DNA of 7,350 nt from an uncultured bacterium (GTDB lineage: Bacteria > Verrucomicrobiota > Lentisphaeria > Victivallales > UBA1829). The stretch is from positions 1-7,350 of the forward strand of contig URNE01000108.1 in the NCBI GenBank assembly GCA_900549045.1, given 5' to 3'. The notes under the pieces are model-generated. The model was not told where the DNA came from, ran no database searches, and saw only the letters and a program-made list of their open reading frames with translations. Positions within the stretch are counted from its first letter, which is position 1, and each line of letters starts with the position of its first letter. The position numbers and the translations under genes are program-made. Of the stretch, positions 1-6,371 are shown piece by piece.

Positions 1-7
1 CATTTGG

Positions 8-30
8 CGGAATTGCACGGTCCGTTTTTT
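8..30 (+). terminator. Possible weak intrinsic terminator
   Basis: CGGA at 8-11 can pair with TCCG at 21-24, optionally extended by G-T wobbles, and is followed at once by six T residues (25-30) and more T/A-rich sequence. This could end transcription of a gene lying left of the window and insulate the pepT promoter. The stem is only 4 strong pairs with a 9-base loop, so it is marginal. Confidence 0.3.
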
Positions 31-49
31 ATTTTCTGAAAAAAAAGAC

Positions 50-77
50 TTGCTTCATCCGGGAGCGAAGTTATATT
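50..77 (+). promoter_or_regulatory. Sigma70-type promoter for pepT
   Basis: A -35-like TTGCTT at 50-55 is followed by a 16-base spacer and a -10-like TATATT at 72-77. Transcription would start near position 84, giving a leader of about 18 bases before the pepT ATG. The AT-rich block at 25-47 lies just upstream. No operator or riboswitch fits in so short a leader. The call rests on the hexamers, their spacing and the position in front of the gene. Confidence 0.6.
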
Positions 78-101
78 AGATGCAAAAACGAAAGGCCTCC
101 T

Positions 102-1325
102 ATGAAAACCGTTCTCGAACGTCTGCTTGATTACTGCTCCTTTGATACCCAGTCCGATGAAACGACCGGAACTCATCCTTCGACCGCGAAACAGCGCAAG
201 CTCGCGGAACATCTTGCGGAAGAGCTGCGCGCGCTCAAACTCGAAAACGTGCGCGTGACTCCCGAATGCCACGTCTGTGCGGAGCTGCCCGCCACACCCG
301 GATACGAACACGCCGACGCCCTCGGATTCATCGCGCACATGGACACCTCCGACGGCGCAAGCGGGGCAAATGTCCGTCCGCAGATCATCAAAAACTGGGA
401 CGGCTCGACCATCCGCCTCGGCAGCTCCGGACTGGAACTCAACACAACACTCTACCCGTTCATGAAAGAACTCATCGGACACACACTCGTCACGACCGAC
501 GGCACGACTCTGCTCGGAGCCGACGACAAGGCGGGCATTGCGGAGATCATGACCGCCGTCGAAACCGTTCAGACGCAAGAACTTCCGCACGGACCGCTCC
601 GCATCGCCTTCACTCCGGACGAGGAGATCGGGGAAGGACCGGACTTCTTTGATGTTCCCGGGTTCGGAGCGAAGTATGCCTACACGATCGACGGAGGAGC
701 GGCAAACGAAATTGAATTTCAGAACTTCAACGCAGCCGAAGCGAAAATCTTCATCCGCGGACGCTCCGTGCATCCAGGCTCCGCAAAAGGAATCATGATC
801 AACGCGCTCAAAGTCGCCATTGAATTCGACAATATGCTTCCGGCGGAAGAAGTTCCCGCAATGACCGATGGATTCCAGGGATTCTACCACCTGATGAAAT
901 GTTCGGGAACAGTCGGCTCGGCGGAACTTCAGTACATTCTGCGCGACCACGATGAGAGCGCGTTCAACCGCCGCAAAAACAGAATTCACGGAATCGCCGA
1001 AACGCTCAACAGAAAATACGGAGCGGGAACCGTCACGGAGGAAGTCCGCGAACAATACCGCAACATGGAGGAAGTCGTCCGGAAGCATCCGTTCCTGATT
1101 GAACTGGCGAAACGCGCGATTTCAGACGCCGGGCTCACTCCGGCCATCGTCCCGATCCGCGGGGGAACCGACGGCGCCCGGCTTTCGTTCATGGGGCTCC
1201 CCTGTCCGAATCTCGGAACCGGCGGCTACAACTTCCACGGAGAGAGCGAATTCGCCGACGTCAACGGCATGGAATGCGCGGTCAGAACAATTCTGAATCT
1301 GGTGAAGGCGTTCGCGGAACGCTGA
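102..1325 (+). CDS. pepT: Peptidase T (tripeptide aminopeptidase, M20B family)
   Basis: This is a cytoplasmic zinc aminopeptidase that removes the N-terminal residue from tripeptides during peptide turnover. The protein has 407 residues, close to the usual length of about 408. The M20 active site is complete: H79 and D81 in IAHMDTS, the metal-bridging D141 in GADDKAG, catalytic E174 with metal ligand E175 in TPDEEIG, D197 in TIDGG, and H379 in NFHGESE. These positions match Salmonella PepT to within about one residue. The lid/dimerisation domain lies at about residues 208-325 and contains HPGSAKG. The ATG at 102 has a modest AAAGG Shine-Dalgarno at 91-95, six bases upstream. The gene appears monocistronic, with its own promoter, and its stop lies 2 bases from the stop of the convergent yjbQ-like gene. 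Recognition as PepT is secure; the natural substrates are inferred from the family. Confidence 0.96.
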   Translation: MKTVLERLLDYCSFDTQSDETTGTHPSTAKQRKLAEHLAEELRALKLENVRVTPECHVCAELPATPGYEHADALGFIAHMDTSDGASGANVRPQIIKNWDGSTIRLGSSGLELNTTLYPFMKELIGHTLVTTDGTTLLGADDKAGIAEIMTAVETVQTQELPHGPLRIAFTPDEEIGEGPDFFDVPGFGAKYAYTIDGGAANEIEFQNFNAAEAKIFIRGRSVHPGSAKGIMINALKVAIEFDNMLPAEEVPAMTDGFQGFYHLMKCSGTVGSAELQYILRDHDESAFNRRKNRIHGIAETLNRKYGAGTVTEEVREQYRNMEEVVRKHPFLIELAKRAISDAGLTPAIVPIRGGTDGARLSFMGLPCPNLGTGGYNFHGESEFADVNGMECAVRTILNLVKAFAER

Positions 1326-1327
1326 AA

Positions 1328-1726
1328 TCAGTTTTCCGCGCGCTGGAAGAAAAGCTCGACCATGCGGGTGCGGGGACCGTCATACTCGCAGAAGTAGATT
1401 CCCTGCCACGTGCCGAGATGCAGCTCGCCGTTCACGACCGGGACCGCAAGGGAAAAACCGGTCAGCATCGCTTTCAGATGCGCGTCGCTGTTGCATTCGC
1501 CGTGACGGTAAAACGGCTCGTCGCGCGGGATCAGCAGCTTCAGTTTTGCAAGCAGGTCATGCTTGACGTCGGGATCGGCGTTCTCGTTGATCGTAAGTCC
1601 CGCGGTTGTATGCGGACAGAAAATGTGGCAGATTCCGCATTTCAGAGTCTTCGGAATCCGGGCGTTGACCATGGACGTAATGTCGATGATCTCATTGAAC
1701 TGATGTGTCTGAACGGTGAATTCCAT
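1328..1726 (-). CDS. YjbQ/UPF0047 family protein (secondary thiamine-phosphate synthase family)
   Basis: This small soluble protein of 132 residues covers the whole UPF0047 family (E. coli YjbQ is about 138 aa). The family blocks are all present: PHTTAGLTINENADPDV at residues 38-54, HGECNSDAHLKA at 75-86 and LGTWQGIYFCEYDGPR at 104-119. H39, H75 and H83 are the expected conserved histidines of the pocket. Members of this family are annotated as secondary thiamine-phosphate synthases because YjbQ showed weak activity of that kind; the true cellular role is unsettled and no other thiamine gene is present here. It is the last gene of the minus-strand cluster. Its ATG lies 6 bases after the tlyA stop, and an AAGGA Shine-Dalgarno overlaps that stop, so translation is probably coupled. 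C77 sits in the HGExN motif and could be checked against the family alignment. Confidence 0.9.
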   Translation of the reverse strand: MEFTVQTHQFNEIIDITSMVNARIPKTLKCGICHIFCPHTTAGLTINENADPDVKHDLLAKLKLLIPRDEPFYRHGECNSDAHLKAMLTGFSLAVPVVNGELHLGTWQGIYFCEYDGPRTRMVELFFQRAEN

Positions 1727-1732
1727 GGCTGT

Positions 1733-2470
1733 TCATCCTTTCCGGAATACGGCGATGTATTCCTGGTTTCCTTTCGGTCCTTTGATCTCCGACGGGGTGA
1801 CTTCGAGGAAGTTCCACGCGAGCCGCTCCGTCGCAAAGCGTTTCACTTTTTCGACGCACGCGGCGCGGACGGCCTCATCGGCGACGACGCCTCCCGGGGG
1901 GACATCCGCGCGGTCCGCTTCGAACTGCGGCTTCACCAGGATGAACGCCCATGCGCCCGGCTTCATAACCGTGTCCGCGGCCGGCAGAATCTTCGTCGCC
2001 GAAATAAACGAAACATCCATCGCGACAAGATCGACGGGCTCCGGAATAATCGAGCGGTCGAGCGTGCGCGCGTTCACACCTTCCAGACAGACCACGCGCG
2101 GATCATTCCGCAGCTTCGCATGCAGCAGCCCCTTCCCGACGTCAACCGCGTAGACCTTCGCGGCGCCGTCATGAAGCATGACATCCGTGAAGCCGCCGGT
2201 CGACGCGCCGACGTCCATCGCTATCAGCCCCGCCAGATCGGGCAGAAGACGCTCCAGAGCCGGACGCAGTTTCTGCGCGCCGCGGCTGGCGAAGGCATCC
2301 GCCGTGTCAACCAGCAGGGCAGCCTCGAACGCAACCGTTTCAGATGCCTTGCGCACGAGCATGTCCGGATTGTAGCGGACCCGTCCCTCCATGATCATGC
2401 GGAGCGCCTCGTCGCGGTCTGCACAGACGCCGTGCGCGCAAAGCCATTCGTCGACACGCAGTTTCTTCAT
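1733..2470 (-). CDS. tlyA: TlyA family rRNA 2'-O-methyltransferase (S4 domain plus FtsJ/RrmJ domain)
   Basis: The protein is predicted to 2'-O-methylate cytidine in ribosomal RNA using S-adenosylmethionine. Mycobacterial TlyA modifies 16S and 23S rRNA; which rRNA this one targets cannot be told from sequence. Residues 2-45 form an S4 RNA-binding domain (LRVDEWL start, then VRYNPD). Residues from about 60 onward form a Rossmann methyltransferase, with the SAM-binding loop DVGASTGGF at 86-94. The family K-D-K-E tetrad is visible as K67 (SRGAQKL), D152 (MDVSFIS), K180 (LVKPQFE) and E237 (GNQEY). The length of 245 residues is slightly shorter than the 268 of mycobacterial TlyA. The start ATG overlaps the mtnA stop in an ATGA arrangement and has only a distant GGGAG upstream, so expression probably depends on coupling to mtnA. 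Some family members are annotated as hemolysins; the methyltransferase call is better supported here. Confidence 0.93.
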   Translation of the reverse strand: MKKLRVDEWLCAHGVCADRDEALRMIMEGRVRYNPDMLVRKASETVAFEAALLVDTADAFASRGAQKLRPALERLLPDLAGLIAMDVGASTGGFTDVMLHDGAAKVYAVDVGKGLLHAKLRNDPRVVCLEGVNARTLDRSIIPEPVDLVAMDVSFISATKILPAADTVMKPGAWAFILVKPQFEADRADVPPGGVVADEAVRAACVEKVKRFATERLAWNFLEVTPSEIKGPKGNQEYIAVFRKG

Positions 2471-3528
2471 ATCGCGGAAACGACTCCCTTCTCCGTAATG
2501 TAGCCGGTAATGAGCGAGGCGGGCGTGACGTCGAAAGCGGGGTTGTAGACTTTGATGTTCCGCGGCGAGATGCGGCGTCCGTTGAATGCGGTGATTTCGG
2601 ATTCGTCCCGCTGTTCAATCGGAATCGCGGAGCCGTCCGCAATGGAACGGTCGATCGTAGAAAACGGAATCGCGACGTAAAACGGAATCCTGTGATATTT
2701 CGCGGCGATCGCAAGCTGATAGGTTCCGATTTTGTTCGCGGCGTCGCCGTTTGCGGCCACTCGGTCCGCGCCGACAATCACGATATCGACGCGTCCTTCG
2801 CGCATCACCTGCGCCGCCATGGAGTCGCAGATCGTGGTGACGTCCACGCCGCTCCGCGAGAGTTCCCACGCCGTCAGACGCGCCCCCTGCAGCAGCGGAC
2901 GGGTCTCGTCCGAATAGACATGCAGCCGGAACCCCGCTTTCTGCGCGGCGTAAACCGGAGCCAGAGCGGTTCCGCATCCGCCCGTGGCGAGAGCGCCGGC
3001 GTTGCAGTGAGTGAGCACGCCCATGCCGTCCTTCAACAAAGTCAGCCCGTTCCGACCGATGGCGTCGCACATCGCAATATCTTCGGCGAGAATCGCGAGA
3101 GCTTCGTTCAGCAGGACGGCAAGAAGTTCGGGGACCGCGCCCTCGCATTCCGAAGTTTTCGCACAGCAGCGGCGGAGTGCCCACGACAGATTGACCGCAG
3201 TCGGACGCGATGATTCCAAATACGCGGCTGTCCGGCAGAGACACGCGAGAAACTCTTCGCGCTCCGGAACGCCGAAACGCTGGGCGCATGCGGCAAGCCC
3301 AAGCGCGGCGGCGCAGCCGATGGCGGGCGCGCCGCGCACGGCGAGACGCCTGATCGCATCATAGACCGTCCGCGGTTCGGAAAGCAGAATGCGTTTGAAC
3401 TCGCCCGGAAGCAGAGTCTGGTCGATGATATCGACAAAGCCGGGAACCAGCGGGTTGAGCGCGGGATCGGGAGCCGTATGCGCGACACCGTCCGCGGAAC
3501 GCCATAGGACCGTATCCGGACGCATCAT
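2467..3528 (-). CDS. mtnA: S-methyl-5-thioribose-1-phosphate isomerase (methionine salvage)
   Basis: The enzyme converts 5-methylthioribose-1-phosphate to 5-methylthioribulose-1-phosphate, an early step in recycling 5'-methylthioadenosine to methionine. The 353 residues cover the whole family, which shares its fold with eIF2B subunits. Diagnostic blocks are RGAPAIG (65-71), RPTAVNLSWA (108-117), LTHCNAGALATGG (172-184), DETRPLLQGARLTAWEL (207-223), VGADRVAANGDAANKIGTY (252-270) and NPAFDVTPASLITG (329-342). The catalytic pair is C175 and D255, with the same 80-residue separation as C160/D240 in the Bacillus enzyme. The blocks distinguish it from eIF2B-like or ribose-1,5-bisphosphate isomerase paralogues. 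Two ATGs stand in tandem at the start. The first overlaps the stop of the upstream gene, but the Shine-Dalgarno spacing favours the second (first base 3525). No other methionine-salvage gene is in the window; apt, in the same cluster, handles the adenine released earlier in the pathway. Confidence 0.95.
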   Translation of the reverse strand: MMRPDTVLWRSADGVAHTAPDPALNPLVPGFVDIIDQTLLPGEFKRILLSEPRTVYDAIRRLAVRGAPAIGCAAALGLAACAQRFGVPEREEFLACLCRTAAYLESSRPTAVNLSWALRRCCAKTSECEGAVPELLAVLLNEALAILAEDIAMCDAIGRNGLTLLKDGMGVLTHCNAGALATGGCGTALAPVYAAQKAGFRLHVYSDETRPLLQGARLTAWELSRSGVDVTTICDSMAAQVMREGRVDIVIVGADRVAANGDAANKIGTYQLAIAAKYHRIPFYVAIPFSTIDRSIADGSAIPIEQRDESEITAFNGRRISPRNIKVYNPAFDVTPASLITGYITEKGVVSAI

Positions 3529-4448
3529 TCCTCCTCGTTTTTCGTTTCAAAAACGTTTTCCCGCTCCGCTTTCACTTCGTCGAGAAACGGCAGTTCTTTC
3601 AGATCTTCGTAATCGACGTCTTTGCGCGCCATGCGTCCGCCGTCGACGGAGACTTCCGCCTTTTTCGGGTCGAGCACCAGGAAGGGGGTCGAAGATGTGC
3701 GGATGTAAACATCGCGCCGCTCCAGCCGTCCGGTGTAATCGTAGACGTAATGCGCGTAGACTTTCGGCGTAACGGCGACCATGATGTGGAAACGGGCAAG
3801 CGAATCGATCTGCAGCTGCGGCTTCAGATTGGAGCCGATGTCAAAGCCGATGCGGCGCACAGCGTAGACATGGTCGCGGTCGTCAATCATCATGCAGTAA
3901 TACATGTTGCGTCCGTCGGAGAAAGTGAGGAGACGGTAGGTGCGGCGGCGAATGGTCTTGTCCGCGTTCTTCCCGATGTAATCCGGCAGTCCGATTTCGC
4001 GTTTCCAGACGGTCTGTCCGGAACGGATCTTGAAGGTTGTCTCGTTGGATTCATAGGAAGCGGCGAGCTGGGGATGACGCACAACCGCGCGGATGGAGTA
4101 GAGCCCCTCCTCCTGAAGGTTGAAGTAACGGGCGAGGTTGAAGGTGAAGGAACGCGCTTCGCCCGGAGCGAGAATCACGCCCTGGAGCCGCGGACGCAGC
4201 GAGCGGTCCGAAAGCCGCGCGATTGTCCGCGCCGGAGTCAGAATATTGAACTGGATTTCCCCCTGAAGATTCTTTGAGCTGCCGAAGGCGATCGGATGCG
4301 ACGTGTAGTTGCGGAGCACGATGCGGACGTGCACAGCGTCGTATTTCATGTAGACCGGATAGGGGGCTTCGAGCTTGACTGCGATCTGCGCGGACAGCGA
4401 AAGACCGGAAAACAGAAGGAGAAGCGGAAGCAGAATGCGAATTTTCAT
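3525..4448 (-). CDS. Exported protein of unknown function with predicted beta-rich N-terminal domain
   Basis: I do not recognise this family. The 307-residue product starts with a classical signal peptide: basic MKIR, then a Leu-rich core at residues 5-16, then a small-residue site SLSA with cleavage predicted after A20. There is no lipobox cysteine and no other membrane segment, so the mature protein is probably periplasmic or secreted. Residues 22-140 alternate hydrophobic and polar positions (VHVRIVLRNYTSHPIAF, then LAPGEARSFTF, then GLYSIRAVV), a pattern typical of an Ig-like or BsuPI-like beta-sandwich. Residues 165-265 form a second beta-rich region with many Tyr and Arg, and the tail from 275 is highly charged (ends KNEEE). 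A longer start at 4487 is possible, but the ATG at 4448 has a GAGGA 8 bases upstream and places the signal peptide at the N terminus. It overlaps mtnA by 4 bases. Confidence 0.82.
   Translation of the reverse strand: MKIRILLPLLLLFSGLSLSAQIAVKLEAPYPVYMKYDAVHVRIVLRNYTSHPIAFGSSKNLQGEIQFNILTPARTIARLSDRSLRPRLQGVILAPGEARSFTFNLARYFNLQEEGLYSIRAVVRHPQLAASYESNETTFKIRSGQTVWKREIGLPDYIGKNADKTIRRRTYRLLTFSDGRNMYYCMMIDDRDHVYAVRRIGFDIGSNLKPQLQIDSLARFHIMVAVTPKVYAHYVYDYTGRLERRDVYIRTSSTPFLVLDPKKAEVSVDGGRMARKDVDYEDLKELPFLDEVKAERENVFETKNEEE
3530..3535 (-). promoter_or_regulatory. Strong Shine-Dalgarno for mtnA inside the end of the upstream gene
   Basis: The minus strand reads AGGAGG here, built from the final Glu codons of the exported protein's GAA/GAG-rich tail. 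It ends only 1 base before the first ATG (3528) but 4 bases before the second (3525). That spacing makes the second ATG the likelier initiation codon. The overlap with the upstream stop suggests reinitiation or coupled translation. Confidence 0.6.
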
Positions 4449-4456
4449 AGGCGGAA

Positions 4457-4461
4457 TCCTC
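4457..4461 (-). promoter_or_regulatory. Shine-Dalgarno that fixes the start of the exported protein gene
   Basis: GAGGA on the minus strand ends 8 bases before the ATG at 4448. It supports that start over the upstream in-frame ATG at 4487, which would add 13 residues in front of the signal peptide and begins at the edge of the proposed internal -10 box. Confidence 0.6.
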
Positions 4462-4478
4462 ATCGTTAATTTTTCAGT

Positions 4479-4508
4479 ATCATACACCGGAAACCGGAGA
4501 AATGCCAG
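4479..4508 (-). promoter_or_regulatory. Candidate internal promoter in the 67-base gap
   Basis: On the minus strand a CTGGCA (4503-4508) is followed by an 18-base spacer and a TATGAT (4479-4484), which match the -35 and -10 consensus at four and five of six positions. The predicted start, near 4472, would leave a leader of about 24 bases that keeps the Shine-Dalgarno at 4457-4461. This would let the exported protein, mtnA, tlyA and the yjbQ-like gene be expressed separately from the genes on the right. A CCGG-TTT-CCGG element lies in the spacer region, but its meaning is unclear. Confidence 0.45.
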
Positions 4509-4515
4509 TCGCTTT

Positions 4516-5541
4516 TTAAAGACCGAGCATTTTTTCCATGGATTTTTTCACGGCGGCGGCGGAAATCGCGGCATGACAGCCGGAACCGGCGCATTCGCGT
4601 TTGAAACATTTCACACAATCAACGGGAGCGGTCAGCGCCTCCGCACGGTCCGAGAACGGTCCCGTCAGAACCGGGTCGGTGGGACCGAACAGCGCGGTGA
4701 GCGGCGTTCCGAGCGCGGCGGCGATGTGCATCGGTCCGCTGTCATTGCAGAGCAGCAGGCGCGAACGGCGGATCGCCTCCACGAGTTCCGCGATGCCGGT
4801 CAGCCCGATCAGATTCAGAGAAGGGGCTTTGAGCGCGCTGCGCAAACGCTCCCCGAGCGGTTTTTCCGAGGGCGAACCGAGAATCACAAATGAATAGTCG
4901 TGATGGTCGCGGCAGAAGAGATTCAGCGTCTCCGCAAAGAATTCCGGCGGCCATTCCTTCGTAATCCAGCGCGCGCCGGGGGCAACCGCAATCACCTTCT
5001 CCTTCGCAAAACCGCGCAGAAGAGTTGCAACCCTCTGGGCGGCAAGGGAATTCGATTTCAGTTCAAACTTGATGTTCTCCGGCTCCGGAATGCCGAGGAA
5101 CTCCGCCATCATCGCGACGTTCTTCCGGACCGCATGGCGCTCCGTTTCCCCGGAATTCAGGGTATGGCGGTAGAAGATGCGCGCGCCCCACTCGCGGGTG
5201 TGAAGCGGGCCGGCGACGACGCGGGTTCTCGCAAGCCGGGAAACCACCGCGCTGCGGAACAATCCCTGAAGGTCAATCACGGCGTCGTAGCGGTTCCTGC
5301 GGATTCCGGAAAGGAGTTCCGCAAACGCCTTCGGAAACTTGGCGGCCTGCCCCAGCTCCTTGCGCCGGAAAAGAATGATGTTGTCGACAGCCGGATGATA
5401 GGCGACCATCGGAGCGAACGCGGGAACGACAAGCCAGTCGATCACCGCATCGGGCTCCCGTTCCGCGAGCAGGGAGACTGCGGGGAAGGCATGAATCACA
5501 TCCCCGAGACTGCTGGGCTTGACAATGAGGAAGCGGCTCAT
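4516..5541 (-). CDS. Glycosyltransferase family 9 protein, lipopolysaccharide heptosyltransferase type
   Basis: The protein is predicted to transfer a heptose or related sugar from an ADP-activated donor to the inner core of lipopolysaccharide, on the cytoplasmic face of the inner membrane. Its 341 residues make a complete two-domain GT-B fold. The N-terminal domain opens with FLIVKPSSLGDVIHAFPA; D13 corresponds to the catalytic Asp of WaaC. DLQGLFRSA at 90-98 is also typical. The donor domain has APGARWITKEWP (187-198), with K195, and CNDSGPMHIAAALGTP (265-280), followed by FGPTDP. A C-terminal cluster of four cysteines (C309, C312, C317, C322) resembles the CxxCFxRxC segment of heptosyltransferase II. 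WaaC- and WaaF-type assignments cannot be separated with confidence. An AGAGG Shine-Dalgarno lies 4 bases before the ATG, and the gap to the upstream phosphoesterase gene is 16 bases. Confidence 0.9.
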   Translation of the reverse strand: MSRFLIVKPSSLGDVIHAFPAVSLLAEREPDAVIDWLVVPAFAPMVAYHPAVDNIILFRRKELGQAAKFPKAFAELLSGIRRNRYDAVIDLQGLFRSAVVSRLARTRVVAGPLHTREWGARIFYRHTLNSGETERHAVRKNVAMMAEFLGIPEPENIKFELKSNSLAAQRVATLLRGFAKEKVIAVAPGARWITKEWPPEFFAETLNLFCRDHHDYSFVILGSPSEKPLGERLRSALKAPSLNLIGLTGIAELVEAIRRSRLLLCNDSGPMHIAAALGTPLTALFGPTDPVLTGPFSDRAEALTAPVDCVKCFKRECAGSGCHAAISAAAVKKSMEKMLGL

Positions 5542-5557
5542 GACGCCTCTCCCGCGG

Positions 5558-6355
5558 TCAGAGACCGCGCTCCAGCCGTGTGGCGAGACGTTCAGGCAGA
5601 CCGGCGGCGAGAATCTTCCGCTGCGTCAACGCGATGTCGTAGGGCAGACGGTAGCGCGAAAGCACCTTCAGTTCCGTGTCGTAGATGCAGAACGAAGCGC
5701 GCGGATCGCGGTTGCGCGGCTGTCCGACGCTTCCTATGTTGATGAGGTATTTGACGCTCTGTTCCACAGGAATCTGGATCATATCCGCCTGGAGGAAATC
5801 GGAACCGTCGTCGGCGGACGCCCAGACGGGGATCTCCTCGATCGGGCGGGCGCCCATTGCGATCGGACGCTTGCTGAACGCCACAGGCACGTGGGAATGC
5901 CCGCAGAAGCAGAGCTGAGTGAACTGATAGGAGAAGTTGTCGGCGGCGTTGTGCACGTCGAAAATGTACCCCCACGCATCGGGACCGTCAAGCGTTGCAT
6001 GGACGATCGTCATATTGGCGCCCTTGATGGTAAGACGCATCGGGAGGGAGGAGAGCCAGAGCTGATCCTCTTCGGAGAGCTGGGCGCGGGTCCAGAGCAC
6101 GGCGGCTTTCGCGTTGGGGTTGAATCCCTCCATGAGATTGTCGCCGTTGGATGCGTATTCATCGTGGTTTCCCTTGACGATGGTGAGATTCGGAAGGGCG
6201 CGGACGATGTCGAGGCACTCCTTCGGATTGGCGTTGTAGCCGACGACATCGCCGAGACAGACATAGTGTTCGACCTGTTCCTGTTCGCAGACGGCGAGGA
6301 CAGTGTTCAGGGCTTCGAGGTTGCCGTGGATATCGCTGATGATGGCATATTTCAT
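5558..6355 (-). CDS. Metallophosphoesterase (calcineurin-like, YfcE/MJ0936-type)
   Basis: This is a soluble dinuclear-metal phosphoesterase; substrates in this family range from phosphodiesters to nucleotides and phosphoproteins, so none is assigned. All metal-site blocks are present in order over 265 residues: D8 and H10 in ISDIHGN, D36 in CLGDVVGY, N63 and H64 in KGNHDEY, H119 in IVHAT, and H153 and H155 in CGHSHVP. NIGSVGQPRNRDPRASF at 206-222 follows, as is typical of the Metallophos_2 subgroup. A segment of about 40 residues (160-200) between the GHSH block and NIGSVG is longer than in minimal YfcE-type enzymes and may shape the substrate pocket. There is no signal peptide. GGAG and GGAAGA precede the ATG. 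The gene sits 16 bases from both apt and the glycosyltransferase gene, as expected for an operon member, but the context does not reveal its substrate. Confidence 0.9.
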   Translation of the reverse strand: MKYAIISDIHGNLEALNTVLAVCEQEQVEHYVCLGDVVGYNANPKECLDIVRALPNLTIVKGNHDEYASNGDNLMEGFNPNAKAAVLWTRAQLSEEDQLWLSSLPMRLTIKGANMTIVHATLDGPDAWGYIFDVHNAADNFSYQFTQLCFCGHSHVPVAFSKRPIAMGARPIEEIPVWASADDGSDFLQADMIQIPVEQSVKYLINIGSVGQPRNRDPRASFCIYDTELKVLSRYRLPYDIALTQRKILAAGLPERLATRLERGL

Positions 6356-6371
6356 TCTTCCGCACTCCGCA

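Noticed and set aside
1274..2503. A 409-codon open frame on the + strand, overlapping the end of pepT and running antisense to the yjbQ-like gene and tlyA
   Set aside because: It lies opposite two genes with full family motifs, is rich in Arg/His/Asp as expected of a mirror frame in GC-rich DNA, and has no recognisable domain.
4485..4487. Upstream start for the exported protein
   Set aside because: It adds 13 polar residues before the signal peptide, lacks a good Shine-Dalgarno and begins at the edge of the candidate -10 box; the ATG at 4448 fits better.
4900..5742. A 280-codon + strand open frame opposite the glycosyltransferase
   Set aside because: It is antisense to a clear GT9 gene and has an Arg-rich shadow composition.
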